Assembly: GCA_015066515.1 (NCBI GenBank)
Contig: SVOH01000013.1
Span: 1 to 58,466 of the forward strand
Source of the DNA: Oscillospiraceae bacterium
GTDB lineage: Bacteria > Bacillota > Clostridia > Oscillospirales > Acutalibacteraceae
Direction: 5' to 3'
DNA length: 58,466 nucleotides
Positions 26,892-36,582 of this stretch are shown in pieces. The number at the start of each line of letters is the position of its first letter. The first letter of the stretch is position 1. Under the pieces are notes generated by a model. The model did not search any database. It was given only the letters and a program-made list of their open reading frames with translations, and was not told the DNA's origin. The translations under genes were made by a program, and so were the position numbers.

Positions 26892-28034
26892 TTAGTTACA
26901 AATTGTAATTTCGGTATCCTTATCAAAGATATGAATTTTGCTTGGCTCAAGAGCAATCTTAATCTTGTCGCCAGGACGAGCTGTGTTGGTAGGAGCAACG
27001 CGAGCGTTGATTGCCTGACCCTCACAGTTAGTATAAAGATATGTTTCAGCACCCATAAGCTCGGTAACTTCAACATCAACTTCAACAATACCATCAGCAT
27101 GTGCTGCAAGAAGTTCTTCTTCATTGTGAACATGCTCTGGTCGAACACCGATGATAACTTCCTTATTGATATAAGGAACAAGAGCATCGTCCTTGTTCTT
27201 CTCTGCGGGAAGTTTAATCTTAAACTTAACGCCTGCGCGTGTTTTAGTATCTTCTGAACCAAATTCAGCAAAGAAATCGTCGCCTTCTTTAAGAATCTTT
27301 GCTTCAATAAAGTTCATCTGAGGAGAACCGATAAATCCTGCAACGAAGAGGTTGCATGGATAGAGATAAAGATTCTGAGGAGTATCAACCTGCTGAATAA
27401 CACCGCTCTTCATAACAACGATACGTGTTGCCATTGTCATAGCTTCAGTCTGGTCATGGGTAACGTAGATAAAGGTTGTACCCAAACGCTGATGGAGCTT
27501 AGAAATCTCGGTACGCATCTGTGCACGAAGTTTAGCATCCAAGTTAGAAAGAGGTTCGTCAAGCAAGAATACCTTAGGCTCACGAACAATAGCACGACCA
27601 AGTGCTACACGCTGACGCTGACCACCTGACAAAGCCTTTGGCTTACGCTCTAACAAATGAGCAATGTCAAGAATGCGAGCAGCTTCTTCAACACGACGTT
27701 TGATTTCATCCTTTGGTGTTTTGCGAAGCTTAAGACCAAATGCCATGTTATCAAACACTGTCATGTGTGGATAAAGTGCGTAGTTCTGGAACACCATTGC
27801 GATGTCGCGATCTTTAGGTGCTACGTCATTTACAAGGCGATCGCCAATGTAAACTTCACCGTCTGAAATTTCTTCAAGACCAGCAACCATACGAAGTGTT
27901 GTTGACTTACCACAACCTGATGGACCAACGAATACAATAAATTCCTTGTCCTTGATTTCGAGGTTGAAGTCAGATACCGCGGTTACGCCACCGGGATATC
28001 TTTTGTAAACGTTGCGAAGAGATAAACTTGCCAT
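26892..28034 (-). CDS. ugpC: Sugar ABC-transporter ATPase (UgpC/MsmX type)
   Basis: 380 aa. ATP-hydrolysing subunit for CUT1-type sugar importers. Walker [10 protein letters not shown] (about 38-46), Q-loop [12 protein letters not shown], signature LSGGQRQR, Walker [14 protein letters not shown]-loop THDQTEAM, and a C-terminal OB-like regulatory domain (about 240-380). ATG preceded by AGGAGGTCC. No permease or binding protein is adjacent; orphan MsmX-like ATPases in Firmicutes serve several importers, and this one probably does too. Has its own promoter and terminator. Confidence 0.93.
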   Translation of the reverse strand: MASLSLRNVYKRYPGGVTAVSDFNLEIKDKEFIVFVGPSGCGKSTTLRMVAGLEEISDGEVYIGDRLVNDVAPKDRDIAMVFQNYALYPHMTVFDNMAFGLKLRKTPKDEIKRRVEEAARILDIAHLLERKPKALSGGQRQRVALGRAIVREPKVFLLDEPLSNLDAKLRAQMRTEISKLHQRLGTTFIYVTHDQTEAMTMATRIVVMKSGVIQQVDTPQNLYLYPCNLFVAGFIGSPQMNFIEAKILKEGDDFFAEFGSEDTKTRAGVKFKIKLPAEKNKDDALVPYINKEVIIGVRPEHVHNEEELLAAHADGIVEVDVEVTELMGAETYLYTNCEGQAINARVAPTNTARPGDKIKIALEPSKIHIFDKDTEITICN

Positions 28035-28074
28035 ATATATGGACCTCCTGATAAAATTCCTAATTTACTATAGT

Positions 28075-28086
28075 ATTATAACAAAC
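28075..28086 (-). promoter_or_regulatory. Extended -10 promoter of the ABC ATPase gene
   Basis: TATAAT (28080-28075) with TGT directly in front, giving an extended -10. No good -35 is visible at 16-18 nt. Confidence 0.55.
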
Positions 28087-28162
28087 TTCTTTCACAAATG
28101 CTATAACTAATTCACACAATGTTTTATTAAGACTTTTGGTAAAAGTATCTAACCTTTGGATA

Positions 28163-28888
28163 TTATTTGTTAAAAATACACTTTTCCAATTCGCTCTTTG
28201 TCATTTCCATACATTCACCGCTTTTAAGTGTTTCAGGCAAAGTTAATCCTCCAATTGACTCTCGATGCAATTCGTTAACACCTAGTCCTACCGTGCCAAA
28301 CATTCGCTTAACCTGGTGATACTTACCTTCAGTAATAATTATTCTCACTTTACAAGGTGCTATTCTTTCAAGAATTGCCGAACGACATACCGTTCCGTCG
28401 GCTAGAACTATACCTTGCTTGAATTTTAACACCATTTCATCATTTATGTCGCCATCTAGAGAAACAATATAAGATTTTGTTATTTCTTTTTTAGGCGAAA
28501 TACAGTTGTGTGCAAAAACGCCGTCGTCGGTAATAAGCAATAGACCTGTTGTATCCTTATCCAATCTTCCTACCGGAGCTATGTCTTGCCTTTTTAGATA
28601 CTCCGGAACCAAATCAACAACCGTCTCACGAGACCTATCACTTGCCGCCGATAAAACTCCCTTTGGTTTGTTTAAAAGTATATACACATATTCTTTATAG
28701 CCGATTTCTTTCCCGTCGTATATTACCCTGTCTTTTTCTCCATCTATCGAAAACGCTATATCACGAATAACTTCACCGTTCACCACGGCAAGTCCGCGAA
28801 ATATTCCCTTGCGAACTATACTACGCGATATTATCAATTGATTAGATATATATTTGTCCAGTCTTTGTCTTTTCACATTGTCACTCAC
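28163..28888 (-). CDS. RsuA-family 16S rRNA pseudouridine synthase
   Basis: 241 aa. N-terminal S4 RNA-binding domain (about 5-60), then the RsuA/RluB catalytic domain with GRLDKDTTGLL, whose Asp is catalytic, and the later EGKYHQVKRM motif. A small-subunit RsuA role (U516) is most likely. GTG start at 28888, overlapping the end of the DUF4830 gene by 8 nt with no clear ribosome site, which suggests coupling. Confidence 0.88.
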   Translation of the reverse strand: MSDNVKRQRLDKYISNQLIISRSIVRKGIFRGLAVVNGEVIRDIAFSIDGEKDRVIYDGKEIGYKEYVYILLNKPKGVLSAASDRSRETVVDLVPEYLKRQDIAPVGRLDKDTTGLLLITDDGVFAHNCISPKKEITKSYIVSLDGDINDEMVLKFKQGIVLADGTVCRSAILERIAPCKVRIIITEGKYHQVKRMFGTVGLGVNELHRESIGGLTLPETLKSGECMEMTKSELEKCIFNK

Positions 28889-29327
28889 TTTGTTTTTTTA
28901 ACGGTAACATATTTCCGCCAAATTCCGTAGACGAAGCGTCGCCGCCTATTATTCTATTATGGTATACTATCAGATTCACTACCCACTCACCCGTATATTT
29001 GGCAGGAGGATTTATATTATATGTATATATTGTAGCCTCACAGCCTTTATATAATGACAAATCATAATTTGCCTGTTGTTGTAATACATTGTAATTTTTG
29101 TATACATCATAAAACTTTTCTGGTATGTTAACCGTTTTTGTTACAGGCTCGTTATTTATAACAGTATATCCTAAATCCTTAATAAATACCAGCCTATCTG
29201 AATTTGTCATAGCATCTGTATCAAGATTACTAACTGCTGCTATCTTGCAAAAAACAAATCCAACACACAATACCAATGAAAAAATTAGAAAAAGTCTTTT
29301 TTTAGTAAATGTTATATAAGTATTCAA
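28881..29327 (-). CDS. DUF4830-type membrane-anchored protein
   Basis: 148 aa, unknown function. One N-terminal membrane or signal segment (about 11-31), then a small extracellular domain with LVFIKDLGYTVINNEPV, YKNYNVLQQQANYDLSLYKG and a closing IIGGDASST motif; these resemble the DUF4830 family of Clostridia. The start is TTG at 29327, 6 nt after GGGGTG, and that ribosome site lies in a hairpin. Sits between ispF and the RsuA-type gene, probably in one transcript. Confidence 0.72.
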   Translation of the reverse strand: MNTYITFTKKRLFLIFSLVLCVGFVFCKIAAVSNLDTDAMTNSDRLVFIKDLGYTVINNEPVTKTVNIPEKFYDVYKNYNVLQQQANYDLSLYKGCEATIYTYNINPPAKYTGEWVVNLIVYHNRIIGGDASSTEFGGNMLPLKKQSE

Positions 29328-29336
29328 TTAAAGCAC

Positions 29337-29353
29337 CCCATAAATTATATGGG
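29337..29353 (-). promoter_or_regulatory. Hairpin over the ribosome site of the DUF4830 gene
   Basis: CCCATA / TATGGG stem with a 5-nt loop on the minus strand; the 3' arm overlaps GGGGTG, the only ribosome site before the TTG start. There is no T-run, so it is not a terminator. Confidence 0.5.
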
Positions 29354-29366
29354 AAAATGTTATATT

Positions 29367-29834
29367 TTATTCTAATATACAAACCGCATGTGCCGATATT
29401 CCGCTTCCATCTCCTGTAAATCCAAGGCCTTCTTCAGTAGTAGCCTTAACATTTATACACGAAATATCAATGTCACAATCAGTTGCAATGTTTGTACGCA
29501 TAATTTCAATATAATCTTTTAGTTTTGGTTTCTGCGCGATAATAGTACAATCAATATTACCGATTCTATAACAATTTTCTTTCACAAGAGCAACTACTCT
29601 ACGCAAAAGAATTCGCGAATCCGCATCTTTATAAGCCATATCAGTATCCGGAAAATGTTTACCAATATCACCAAGCGCTGCTGCCCCTAAAAGTGCATCG
29701 CTGATAGCATGAAGCAACACATCTGCATCAGAGTGACCCAGTAAACCCTTATCATATGGAATATCGACACCGCCAAGAACAAGCCTGCGATTTTCCACAA
29801 GCTTATGCACGTCGTAACCGTGACCTATTCTCAT
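29367..29834 (-). CDS. ispF: IspF, 2-C-methyl-D-erythritol 2,4-cyclodiphosphate synthase
   Basis: 155 aa. MEP pathway step that cyclises CDP-ME 2-phosphate. Metal ligands in GHGYDVH (Asp8, His10) and [12 protein letters not shown], and the C-terminal [10 protein letters not shown] signature. The ATG overlaps the ispD stop as ATGA, the common ispD-ispF pairing. Confidence 0.97.
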   Translation of the reverse strand: MRIGHGYDVHKLVENRRLVLGGVDIPYDKGLLGHSDADVLLHAISDALLGAAALGDIGKHFPDTDMAYKDADSRILLRRVVALVKENCYRIGNIDCTIIAQKPKLKDYIEIMRTNIATDCDIDISCINVKATTEEGLGFTGDGSGISAHAVCILE

Positions 29835-30568
29835 ACCTCATTCTCCCCTCTCACAAATGCTTCGGCAATTGAAATATCGTCGGGTGTTGTAATTTTAATA
29901 TTTCTGCCACTACCGATGACTGCCTTTACCGTATAACCGGCATTTTCCATAATCGAAGCATCGTCAGTAAGCGCTTCAACATTTGAAATGCTTTGACAGG
30001 CAATTTTGTATTTTTCAACGTCAACTCCCTGTGGAGTTTGAGCAGAATACAACATACTTCTATCAATTGTAGCTGCTACTATTCCATCATCAGAAAGTTT
30101 TTTAACCGTATCGTTAATTTTACTCACACAAAGCGCGGCATCAAAATCATTTAGTGCATCAACAACAGCACATATTATTTTCGTTTCAACAAAAGGACGT
30201 GCACCGTCATGTATAAGAACCTTTTTATCATTATTGTCCAAGCGTTCAATACCTGCCATGACTGATTGGTGGCGACAATTGCCACCGACAATAATATCAC
30301 ACAACTTGCTTATTGCATATTTTTCACAGATAAGCTGCATATCAATTACACTTTCTTTTGATGTAACAACAATAATTTTTGAAATATCATTACAGCGCTC
30401 AAACGCCATTAAAGTGCGAGCAATAACAGGCACGCCTAAAATTGGCATAAACTGTTTGTTTATACCCTTCATTCGACTAGAGGCACCCGCTGCAACAATT
30501 ATAACAGGTATTGCATTATCACTTTTATCACATATATCATATTGCAATTCAATTTCAGTTTTATTCAT
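29831..30568 (-). CDS. ispD: IspD, MEP cytidylyltransferase
   Basis: 245 aa. Makes CDP-ME in the MEP isoprenoid pathway. Nucleotide loop [14 protein letters not shown] near residue 23, IHDGARPFV, and [12 protein letters not shown] preceded by AAAGGA. About 15 extra N-terminal residues come before the usual start; an inner start has no ribosome site, so the longer form is kept. Confidence 0.95.
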   Translation of the reverse strand: MNKTEIELQYDICDKSDNAIPVIIVAAGASSRMKGINKQFMPILGVPVIARTLMAFERCNDISKIIVVTSKESVIDMQLICEKYAISKLCDIIVGGNCRHQSVMAGIERLDNNDKKVLIHDGARPFVETKIICAVVDALNDFDAALCVSKINDTVKKLSDDGIVAATIDRSMLYSAQTPQGVDVEKYKIACQSISNVEALTDDASIMENAGYTVKAVIGSGRNIKITTPDDISIAEAFVRGENEV

Positions 30569-30587
30569 ACCAAAATCCTTTAAAAAA

Positions 30588-30621
30588 ACCGCGCCATCGT
30601 ATAGTACGAAGTCGGCGCGGT
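30588..30621 (-). terminator. Terminator between the Cys/Asp-rich gene and ispD
   Basis: ACCGCGCC / GGCGCGGT stem topped by TCGTA-TAG-TACGA; on the minus strand the lower stem is followed by seven T. The T-run ends about 12 nt before the ispD ATG, so ispD must start within or after it or depend on readthrough. Confidence 0.85.
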
Positions 30622-30640
30622 AATTTATTAACTTAAAATA

Positions 30641-31078
30641 TTATTCTGCGTCATCACAGCAATCGCAGTCATCTGAGCAGCAATCGCAATCAAAATCAAA
30701 CTCTAAGTGTGTTCCGCAGTTTGGACAATCAATTCCTTCTTCTTCAAGCATTTCAGCATCAAGATATATAACATCATTGCAAGAAGGACACTCAACCTCA
30801 TATAACTCATCATCACAGCAATCACAATCGTCATCGTCACAGCAATCACAATCATCATCACCATAAATAATATCTTCGATTGAAGCAAGATCTTCATCAA
30901 CTTCATCAAGTTGTTCGCTTATATCATCACAAGCGTCCTCAATATCGCAAATTTCTTCAGTGATGTCTTCTAGAAGGTCAACAATAGCGGTAATAATTTT
31001 ACCCTCTTTGCTTTCGGTATCGAGTTGCAAACCTTCAGCAAGACCTTTAATGTAAGCAATCTTTTCACAAATATCCAT
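30641..31078 (-). CDS. CD1247-like acidic Cys-rich protein
   Basis: 145 aa from the ATG at 31078, 8 nt after GGAGG; the first ATG at 31093 lies upstream of that site. Three parts: a helical N-terminus (MDICEKIAYIKGLAEGL, about 1-70), a zinc ribbon with CPSC and CPNC (about 93-120), and Asp/Cys blocks: DDDCDCCDDDDCDCC before the ribbon and DCDCCSDDCDCCDD after it. It resembles the CD1247 N-terminal family seen in Clostridia. Metal binding is likely from composition; function unknown. Directly downstream of efp and probably co-transcribed. Confidence 0.82.
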   Translation of the reverse strand: MDICEKIAYIKGLAEGLQLDTESKEGKIITAIVDLLEDITEEICDIEDACDDISEQLDEVDEDLASIEDIIYGDDDCDCCDDDDCDCCDDELYEVECPSCNDVIYLDAEMLEEEGIDCPNCGTHLEFDFDCDCCSDDCDCCDDAE

Positions 31079-31102
31079 TGTGTTTTCCTCCAAATGTTTA
31101 AA

Positions 31103-31660
31103 TTATGCGCGTTCCATATACTCGCCTGTACGAGTATCAATACGAACAACTTCACCCTCGTTAATAAAGAGAGGCACACGGATTTCACAACCGGTTTCAA
31201 GTGTTGCAGGCTTTGTTGCGTTAGTAGCTGTGTTACCAGCGAAACCAGGCTCGGTAGCGGTAACGGTAAGTTCAACAAATGTTGGTGGCTCTACACCAAA
31301 TACCTTACCCTTATAAGAAAGAACCTTACATACCATATTTTCTTTTACAAACTTAAAGTTGTCAGAAAGCTCAGAAGCATTGATAGGCTCAAGCTCATAT
31401 GTTTCCTGATCCATAAAGTAATAAAGGTCACCATCTTGATATGAATACTCCATATCCTTACGCTCAATATAAGCTGTTGGGAACTTAGCAGTTGGGTTGT
31501 ATGACTTTTCAATAACTGCACCCGTAATAACATTCTTGGTCTTGGTTCTTACAAACGCAGCACCTTTACCCGGCTTTACGTGCTGGAATTCTACAACCTG
31601 TAAAACCTGTCCATCCTCTTCAAAAGTAACGCCATTTCTAAAATCGCCGGCACTAATCAT
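31103..31660 (-). CDS. efp: Elongation factor P
   Basis: 185 aa, exactly the family length. Relieves ribosome stalling at polyproline. KOW-like domain 1 with the loop KPGKGAAF, whose tip Lys is the modified residue in relatives, then two OB domains ending in [11 protein letters not shown]. The ATG at 31660 follows GGAGG; a further-upstream ATG gives five extra residues and no ribosome site. Own promoter at 31727-31755. Confidence 0.97.
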   Translation of the reverse strand: MISAGDFRNGVTFEEDGQVLQVVEFQHVKPGKGAAFVRTKTKNVITGAVIEKSYNPTAKFPTAYIERKDMEYSYQDGDLYYFMDQETYELEPINASELSDNFKFVKENMVCKVLSYKGKVFGVEPPTFVELTVTATEPGFAGNTATNATKPATLETGCEIRVPLFINEGEVVRIDTRTGEYMERA

Positions 31661-31726
31661 TATTATTTCCTCCAAAAAACAAATTACTTCTTGTTATGGC
31701 AATATTTCTACCATTACATACCATAT

Positions 31727-31755
31727 ATTGTAATATTATTTGCAAAATTTGTCAA
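31727..31755 (-). promoter_or_regulatory. Promoter of efp
   Basis: TTGACA (31755-31750), 17-nt spacer, TACAAT (31732-31727), between the ktrA stop and efp. Confidence 0.85.
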
Positions 31756-31764
31756 GCAAATCTA

Positions 31765-32412
31765 TTACAATTTAAAGCATTTTTGCACATCTTTATAATT
31801 TCCAAGCACCAAAATTGGGTGTTCGGCCGTAAAAACAGTATCGGGACCCATTGTTACCGACAGCTTACCATTTGTGAACATTCCAAGTATATTGATATTG
31901 TATTTTTTACGAACATCAATCTGTGCAACAGTTTTACCTACCCAACTATGAGGTACATCCAACTCAAAAATTGATATATTTTCGTCAAGCTCCACATAAT
32001 CGAGCATATTGTTTGAGCCATATCGAACAGCCGCCCACTTTGCCATCTGTTTTTCAGGAAAAATAACCTTGTCGGCACCGTTGCGTAATAGAAACCTTGC
32101 ATGAAAATCGCTTGCCGCACGCGACACTACAAGCTTTGCGCCCAAATCCTTAAGAAGCGTTGTGGTCTCGAGTGAGCTTTGAAAATCTTTTTTTATAGTA
32201 ACAATGCAAACATCATAATTATCAATTCCTAAGCCTTTAAGAAACTCAGGATTGGTAGTGTCACCAATCTGTGCACTGGTTACAAAATCAATACATTCGT
32301 TTATACATTTCTCGCGACTGTCAACCGCCATTACCTGATGTCCTAATTTGTCAAGCTCAGCTGCCATTGTCTTGCCAAAACGACCCATACCTATTAGCAA
32401 TATATTTTTCAT
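31765..32412 (-). CDS. ktrA: KtrA-type RCK subunit of potassium transporter
   Basis: 215 aa. Cytosolic gating ring of a Ktr potassium channel. Rossmann RCK_N domain with GMGRFG at 8-13 and Asp at the end of beta-2 (VMAVD), followed by an RCK_C domain (about 135-215). ATG preceded by AGAAAGGTGA, 12 nt after ktrB, so it should pair with that membrane subunit. Confidence 0.93.
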   Translation of the reverse strand: MKNILLIGMGRFGKTMAAELDKLGHQVMAVDSREKCINECIDFVTSAQIGDTTNPEFLKGLGIDNYDVCIVTIKKDFQSSLETTTLLKDLGAKLVVSRAASDFHARFLLRNGADKVIFPEKQMAKWAAVRYGSNNMLDYVELDENISIFELDVPHSWVGKTVAQIDVRKKYNINILGMFTNGKLSVTMGPDTVFTAEHPILVLGNYKDVQKCFKL

Positions 32413-32424
32413 AAAATCACCTTT

Positions 32425-33750
32425 CTAACCTACTGTTATGGTTGCTTGCGGATATTTCACAAGATTTTTTTGCGTACCACCAAACGTTGCAAAAACTATG
32501 GTAAGACCACCAACTCTACCCATATACATTAAGAAAATTAATATAATTCGTGAAACAGCACTAAGACTTGGAGTAATGCCTGTTGTAAGGCCTACCGTTC
32601 CTATTGCAGAGGCGGTTTCATAAAGGCAATCTGTAAGCGGCAAACTTTCTACACTGCTTATTACCATTGCTCCAAGAACAAACAATACGATATACATAAC
32701 CAAAACTGTAGCAGCAATTTTTACCGTTTCGTCGCTGACTCTTCTGCGTAAAATATGTGCGCTGTCGCGCTTACGGAACACAGATACCGTAGCCGCCATT
32801 AAAACCGCAACGGTTGTAATTTTCATACCGCCCGCAGTAGAGCCGGGTGCGCCTCCAATAAGCATAAGTACCGTAACAACCGCATTACCCGTTTCAGATA
32901 ACTGCGATGCGTCAACAGTATTGAAACCTGCCGTACGCGGTGTAACCGCTTGAAAGAGTGATACCAAAATCCTTTTACCGAAACTTAAATTATTAAATTC
33001 GAAAAAGAAGAAATATAATGCAGGCACTAAAATAAGTATTGCCGTTACCAAAAATATTATCTTACTTTGTACGCGGTAGTGTCTAATATGCCACTTGTTA
33101 GTTTTGATATCATCCCAAGTAAGAAAACCTATACCGCCAATAATTATAAGTAGCATAACGGTTATATTTATAATGGGGTTATACACATAACTTGTAAGTG
33201 AAGAAAATTTTGCAATCTCACCCATTAAATCAAAACCCGCATTACAGAAAGCGGATATTGAATGAAAGACGGACATCCAAATTCCCTTAAAAAAACCGTA
33301 ATCACGGCAAAACACAAATGAAAACGCTATCGCACCTAAAAGTTCAATTACAAGGCTTGTAATAATTATAAACCTTGAAAGCTGTATTATTCCGCCCACC
33401 TTATGAGCTGAAATAGATTCCTGCATAGTGCTTCGTTGCGTAAGATTTACCCTTTTGCCCGATAACATAACAGCAAGTATAGACATAGTTACTATACCCA
33501 TACCACCTATTTGTATCATAACCAAAATCACTATCTGCCCAAACAGCGACCAATGTGTTGCAGTATCGTGAACAACAAGCCCTGTAACGCAGCTACTTGA
33601 GGTGGCCGTGAACAAACAATCTAAAAAAGGTGTTACCGTGCCGCTTTTTGAAGAAAAAGGCAACATAAGAAGAAGTGTGCCTACAATTATCATAGCAGCA
33701 AAACCAAATATTATTGTTCTTGAAGATGAAAATATTCTTTGTTTGGGCAT
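32425..33750 (-). CDS. ktrB: KtrB-type potassium channel subunit
   Basis: 441 aa from the ATG at 33750, just after AAGGGTGG; the GTG codons before it belong to the ribosome site. Four membrane-pore-membrane repeats of the SKT superfamily, with filter sequences SCVTGL, CNAGF, RTAGF and GTVGL. Each keeps the central Gly. Makes a dimeric potassium channel gated by KtrA. Follows trkH by 14 nt. Confidence 0.94.
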   Translation of the reverse strand: MPKQRIFSSSRTIIFGFAAMIIVGTLLLMLPFSSKSGTVTPFLDCLFTATSSSCVTGLVVHDTATHWSLFGQIVILVMIQIGGMGIVTMSILAVMLSGKRVNLTQRSTMQESISAHKVGGIIQLSRFIIITSLVIELLGAIAFSFVFCRDYGFFKGIWMSVFHSISAFCNAGFDLMGEIAKFSSLTSYVYNPIINITVMLLIIIGGIGFLTWDDIKTNKWHIRHYRVQSKIIFLVTAILILVPALYFFFFEFNNLSFGKRILVSLFQAVTPRTAGFNTVDASQLSETGNAVVTVLMLIGGAPGSTAGGMKITTVAVLMAATVSVFRKRDSAHILRRRVSDETVKIAATVLVMYIVLFVLGAMVISSVESLPLTDCLYETASAIGTVGLTTGITPSLSAVSRIILIFLMYMGRVGGLTIVFATFGGTQKNLVKYPQATITVG

Positions 33751-33764
33751 AAGCACCACCCTTG

Positions 33765-35213
33765 TTATTTTTTCTTTATCCAGGTGCGTGGTGAAAGGAA
33801 TACCACTATTGGAAAAATTTCAAGACGGCCAAGCAGCATAGCGAACGACAAGATTATTTTTGAAAATCCGGTATAGCCAGTATAGCTAGCCGTGGGTCCT
33901 ACCGCCGAAAAACCAGGACCTATATTGTTAAAACAAGCAGCCACCGCTGAAAAATTGCTTTCTAATCCGAAAGGTTCAAATGAAATAAGCAAAAAAATGA
34001 TAAAAAAGCATATCATATATATCACAAAATATGTGCTTACACTGCTAAGTGTAGAATCCTCTACCGACTTGCCCTCAAAGTGAACCTTGCCAATTGAACG
34101 AGGATGCAACATTCTTCTTATTTCTTTGGCTACCGACTTAAAAAGCATTACAACACGCGAAACCTTTAGTCCACCCGCAGTTGAACCCGCACACGCGCCA
34201 CAGAACATAAGCAGTAAAAGTATTGTTTTTGAAAGACCGGGCCACAAATCAAAATCTGCAGTGGCAAAACCCGTTGTTGAAATAATTGATGCCACTTGAA
34301 ATGTTGAATTTCTAAGAGCTGTAGAAAAATTCTTATAAATCGGTGCAATATTTACAGTAATTGCCGCTACGCTTACAAATACAACCGTTATATAACACCA
34401 CAGTTCACTACTTTTTAAGGCTGTTCGTATGCGGCGCAACAAAAGCAAATAATATAGGTTAAAGTTTACACCGAAAATCAACATAAATATAGCAATAACC
34501 CATTGACAATATGGGCTATATGAGGCTATGCTATCAGCCTTGATGCCAAAGCCGCCCGTACCTGCCGTGCCAAATGTATGAACAAGGCTATCAAATAACG
34601 GCATACCGCCTGCAAGTAACAAAACAGCCTCTAAAACGGTAAGGAAAATATAAATGAGATACAGTATTTTTGCGGTATCCTTTACTCGCGGAACCAATTT
34701 ACCGATTATTGGCCCCGGCATTTCGGCACGCATAATGTGAATTGAGCGGTCGGTAAAGTTGGGTATAATTGCCATAACAAACACAAGCACACCCATACCG
34801 CCTATCCAGTGGGTAAAGCTTCGCCAAAAAAGCATACTGCGGCTCATTGCCTCTACATTTGTAAGTATAGACGCGCCAGTGGTCGTAAAGCCGCTAACCG
34901 TTTCAAATACGGCATCCACATAAGACTTGATATCGCCTGCTATTACAAAAGGAATAGCTCCAACGAGCGCCATAATAATCCATGCGAGCGCAGTAATAGC
35001 AAAGCCGTCTTTTGCATATATAACGCGATTTTTTGTTTTGGTTAATTTAACTATTACAAGTCCTGCCAAAAAAGCGCACAAAGCAGTAATGCAAAACGCA
35101 AACAATTGCTTTGTTTCGGCATAAATTATTGCTACTACAGCAGGAATTAAAAGCAGCAGTGAAACAATCTGCATTATTCTGCCCGCTGTTTTAAGCACCA
35201 TTCTTTTATTCAT
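33765..35213 (-). CDS. trkH: TrkH-type potassium uptake membrane protein
   Basis: 482 aa. SKT-superfamily channel with the TrkH N-terminal helix extension. Four pore loops: FTTTGAS, GTGGFG, STTGFA and IGPGFS. ATG preceded by GAGG, which lies within the end of trkA, 4 nt gap. Partner of the double-RCK TrkA encoded just upstream. Confidence 0.94.
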   Translation of the reverse strand: MNKRMVLKTAGRIMQIVSLLLLIPAVVAIIYAETKQLFAFCITALCAFLAGLVIVKLTKTKNRVIYAKDGFAITALAWIIMALVGAIPFVIAGDIKSYVDAVFETVSGFTTTGASILTNVEAMSRSMLFWRSFTHWIGGMGVLVFVMAIIPNFTDRSIHIMRAEMPGPIIGKLVPRVKDTAKILYLIYIFLTVLEAVLLLAGGMPLFDSLVHTFGTAGTGGFGIKADSIASYSPYCQWVIAIFMLIFGVNFNLYYLLLLRRIRTALKSSELWCYITVVFVSVAAITVNIAPIYKNFSTALRNSTFQVASIISTTGFATADFDLWPGLSKTILLLLMFCGACAGSTAGGLKVSRVVMLFKSVAKEIRRMLHPRSIGKVHFEGKSVEDSTLSSVSTYFVIYMICFFIIFLLISFEPFGLESNFSAVAACFNNIGPGFSAVGPTASYTGYTGFSKIILSFAMLLGRLEIFPIVVFLSPRTWIKKK

Positions 35214-35217
35214 TATA

Positions 35218-36582
35218 TTACCTCAAAATATCAGCCAGGTCGTTCATTTTTTGATCACTTGATTTTGCAATTATAACAATCTTATCTCCGGCAACTATTT
35301 CATCATTACCGGTAGGGACAAAGGCTTTTCTTTTTCTAATTATACCCGCTATAAGAACATCTTTTTTTAGTTTCATTTCTTTAAGGGGTATGTGCTGTGC
35401 TTTAAAATCGGTTTGAACGTTAAATTCAAGTGCCTCAACACTTCCGTCCATAAGCTTGTACATAGTTTCGACATTACTACCAAGCGAATTCTCAAGTGCA
35501 CGAGCATAGCTTGTAACCACGTTGGACACTGCTTTTTTTGGTGATACAACAGAGTCAAGACCTAATTTTTCTGCCATAGCGGCAAGCTCGTTACGGTTAA
35601 CCTTTGCAATAACTCGAGGAACATTTTGTGACTGCGCAAAAAACGAGATAAGTATATTTTCTTCGTCCATGCCAGTAAGCGATACAAACGCATCGGTAGA
35701 TGCGATTCCCTCCTCCATAAGCACCTCTTGCTCTGCACCGTCACCGTTTATAATAACCGCTTCGGGCAGTTTTTCAGCAAATTGATTACATCTATCAATA
35801 TCTTTATCAATTATAGTGACATCTGTACCCGAACGGATAAGCATTTTAGCAAGATAATAGCAGGTTGTTGTAGCACCCAAAATCATAACCGATTTTGACT
35901 GTTTCTTTGCAAGGCCCAACATTTTAAGTAACTTTTGAATTTCAATAAAGTTTGCAGTAAGGCATATATGATCACCCGTTTTAAGCACAAAATTACCGTC
36001 AGGTATATACACCTCATTTCCGCGCTTTACAACCGAAATCAAAAAGTTTAAATTATATTTTTTTCGCAGTTCAATTAGGCTCATTCCGTCAAGATGGGTA
36101 CCCTCTTTGAGCAGCAACTCAATCATAGAAAAATTACGTCTTGAAAACGTTTCAATATTTATAGCAGCAGGTAATTTTAATATATTAAAAATTTCTAAAG
36201 CTGCCAAAAATTCGGGATTTATAGTAAGTGACAAATCAAGATACTGTTTAACCTGCCCCATTCGTTTATCATTAAACTCGGGATTGCGAACACGGGCTAC
36301 GGTGTAGGCTACACCCATTTTTTTAGCAATAAAGCATATAAGCATATTAATTTCATCGGAGTTAGTCACAGCAATTAACAACTCTGCTTTCGAAACCTCT
36401 GACTCATTAAGTGTTTCATTATCGACACCATTGCCGCAAACACACATAACATCATATATATTACTTATTTCATCTATAACCCTTTGATCGTTATCTATTA
36501 CGGTTATATCGTGACCTTCGCTTTCAAGGCTCTCAATTAGTGTAGCGCCAATTTTACCGCCGCCGACAATAATTATTTTCAT
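35218..36582 (-). CDS. trkA: TrkA, double-RCK regulator of TrkH
   Basis: 454 aa, two RCK_N/RCK_C units (about 1-220 and 228-454). Binds NAD(H) or nucleotide and gates TrkH. The first nucleotide loop is GGGKIG at 7-12. The second reads GATTTCYYL in place of GxGxxG, so the second site may not bind nucleotide normally. ATG preceded by AGGTGG. First gene of the four-gene potassium operon. Confidence 0.94.
   Translation of the reverse strand: MKIIIVGGGKIGATLIESLESEGHDITVIDNDQRVIDEISNIYDVMCVCGNGVDNETLNESEVSKAELLIAVTNSDEINMLICFIAKKMGVAYTVARVRNPEFNDKRMGQVKQYLDLSLTINPEFLAALEIFNILKLPAAINIETFSRRNFSMIELLLKEGTHLDGMSLIELRKKYNLNFLISVVKRGNEVYIPDGNFVLKTGDHICLTANFIEIQKLLKMLGLAKKQSKSVMILGATTTCYYLAKMLIRSGTDVTIIDKDIDRCNQFAEKLPEAVIINGDGAEQEVLMEEGIASTDAFVSLTGMDEENILISFFAQSQNVPRVIAKVNRNELAAMAEKLGLDSVVSPKKAVSNVVTSYARALENSLGSNVETMYKLMDGSVEALEFNVQTDFKAQHIPLKEMKLKKDVLIAGIIRKRKAFVPTGNDEIVAGDKIVIIAKSSDQKMNDLADILR

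Noticed and set aside
26843-27307. Alternative frame at the end of the sugar ABC ATPase, possibly a frameshifted gene
   Set aside because: The ATPase reading frame is intact to its normal C-terminus, so no frameshift is needed.
30703-31444. Overlapping long reading frames on both strands across efp and the Cys/Asp-rich gene
   Set aside because: They are shadows of the strongly biased real genes; none has a ribosome site or a recognisable domain.
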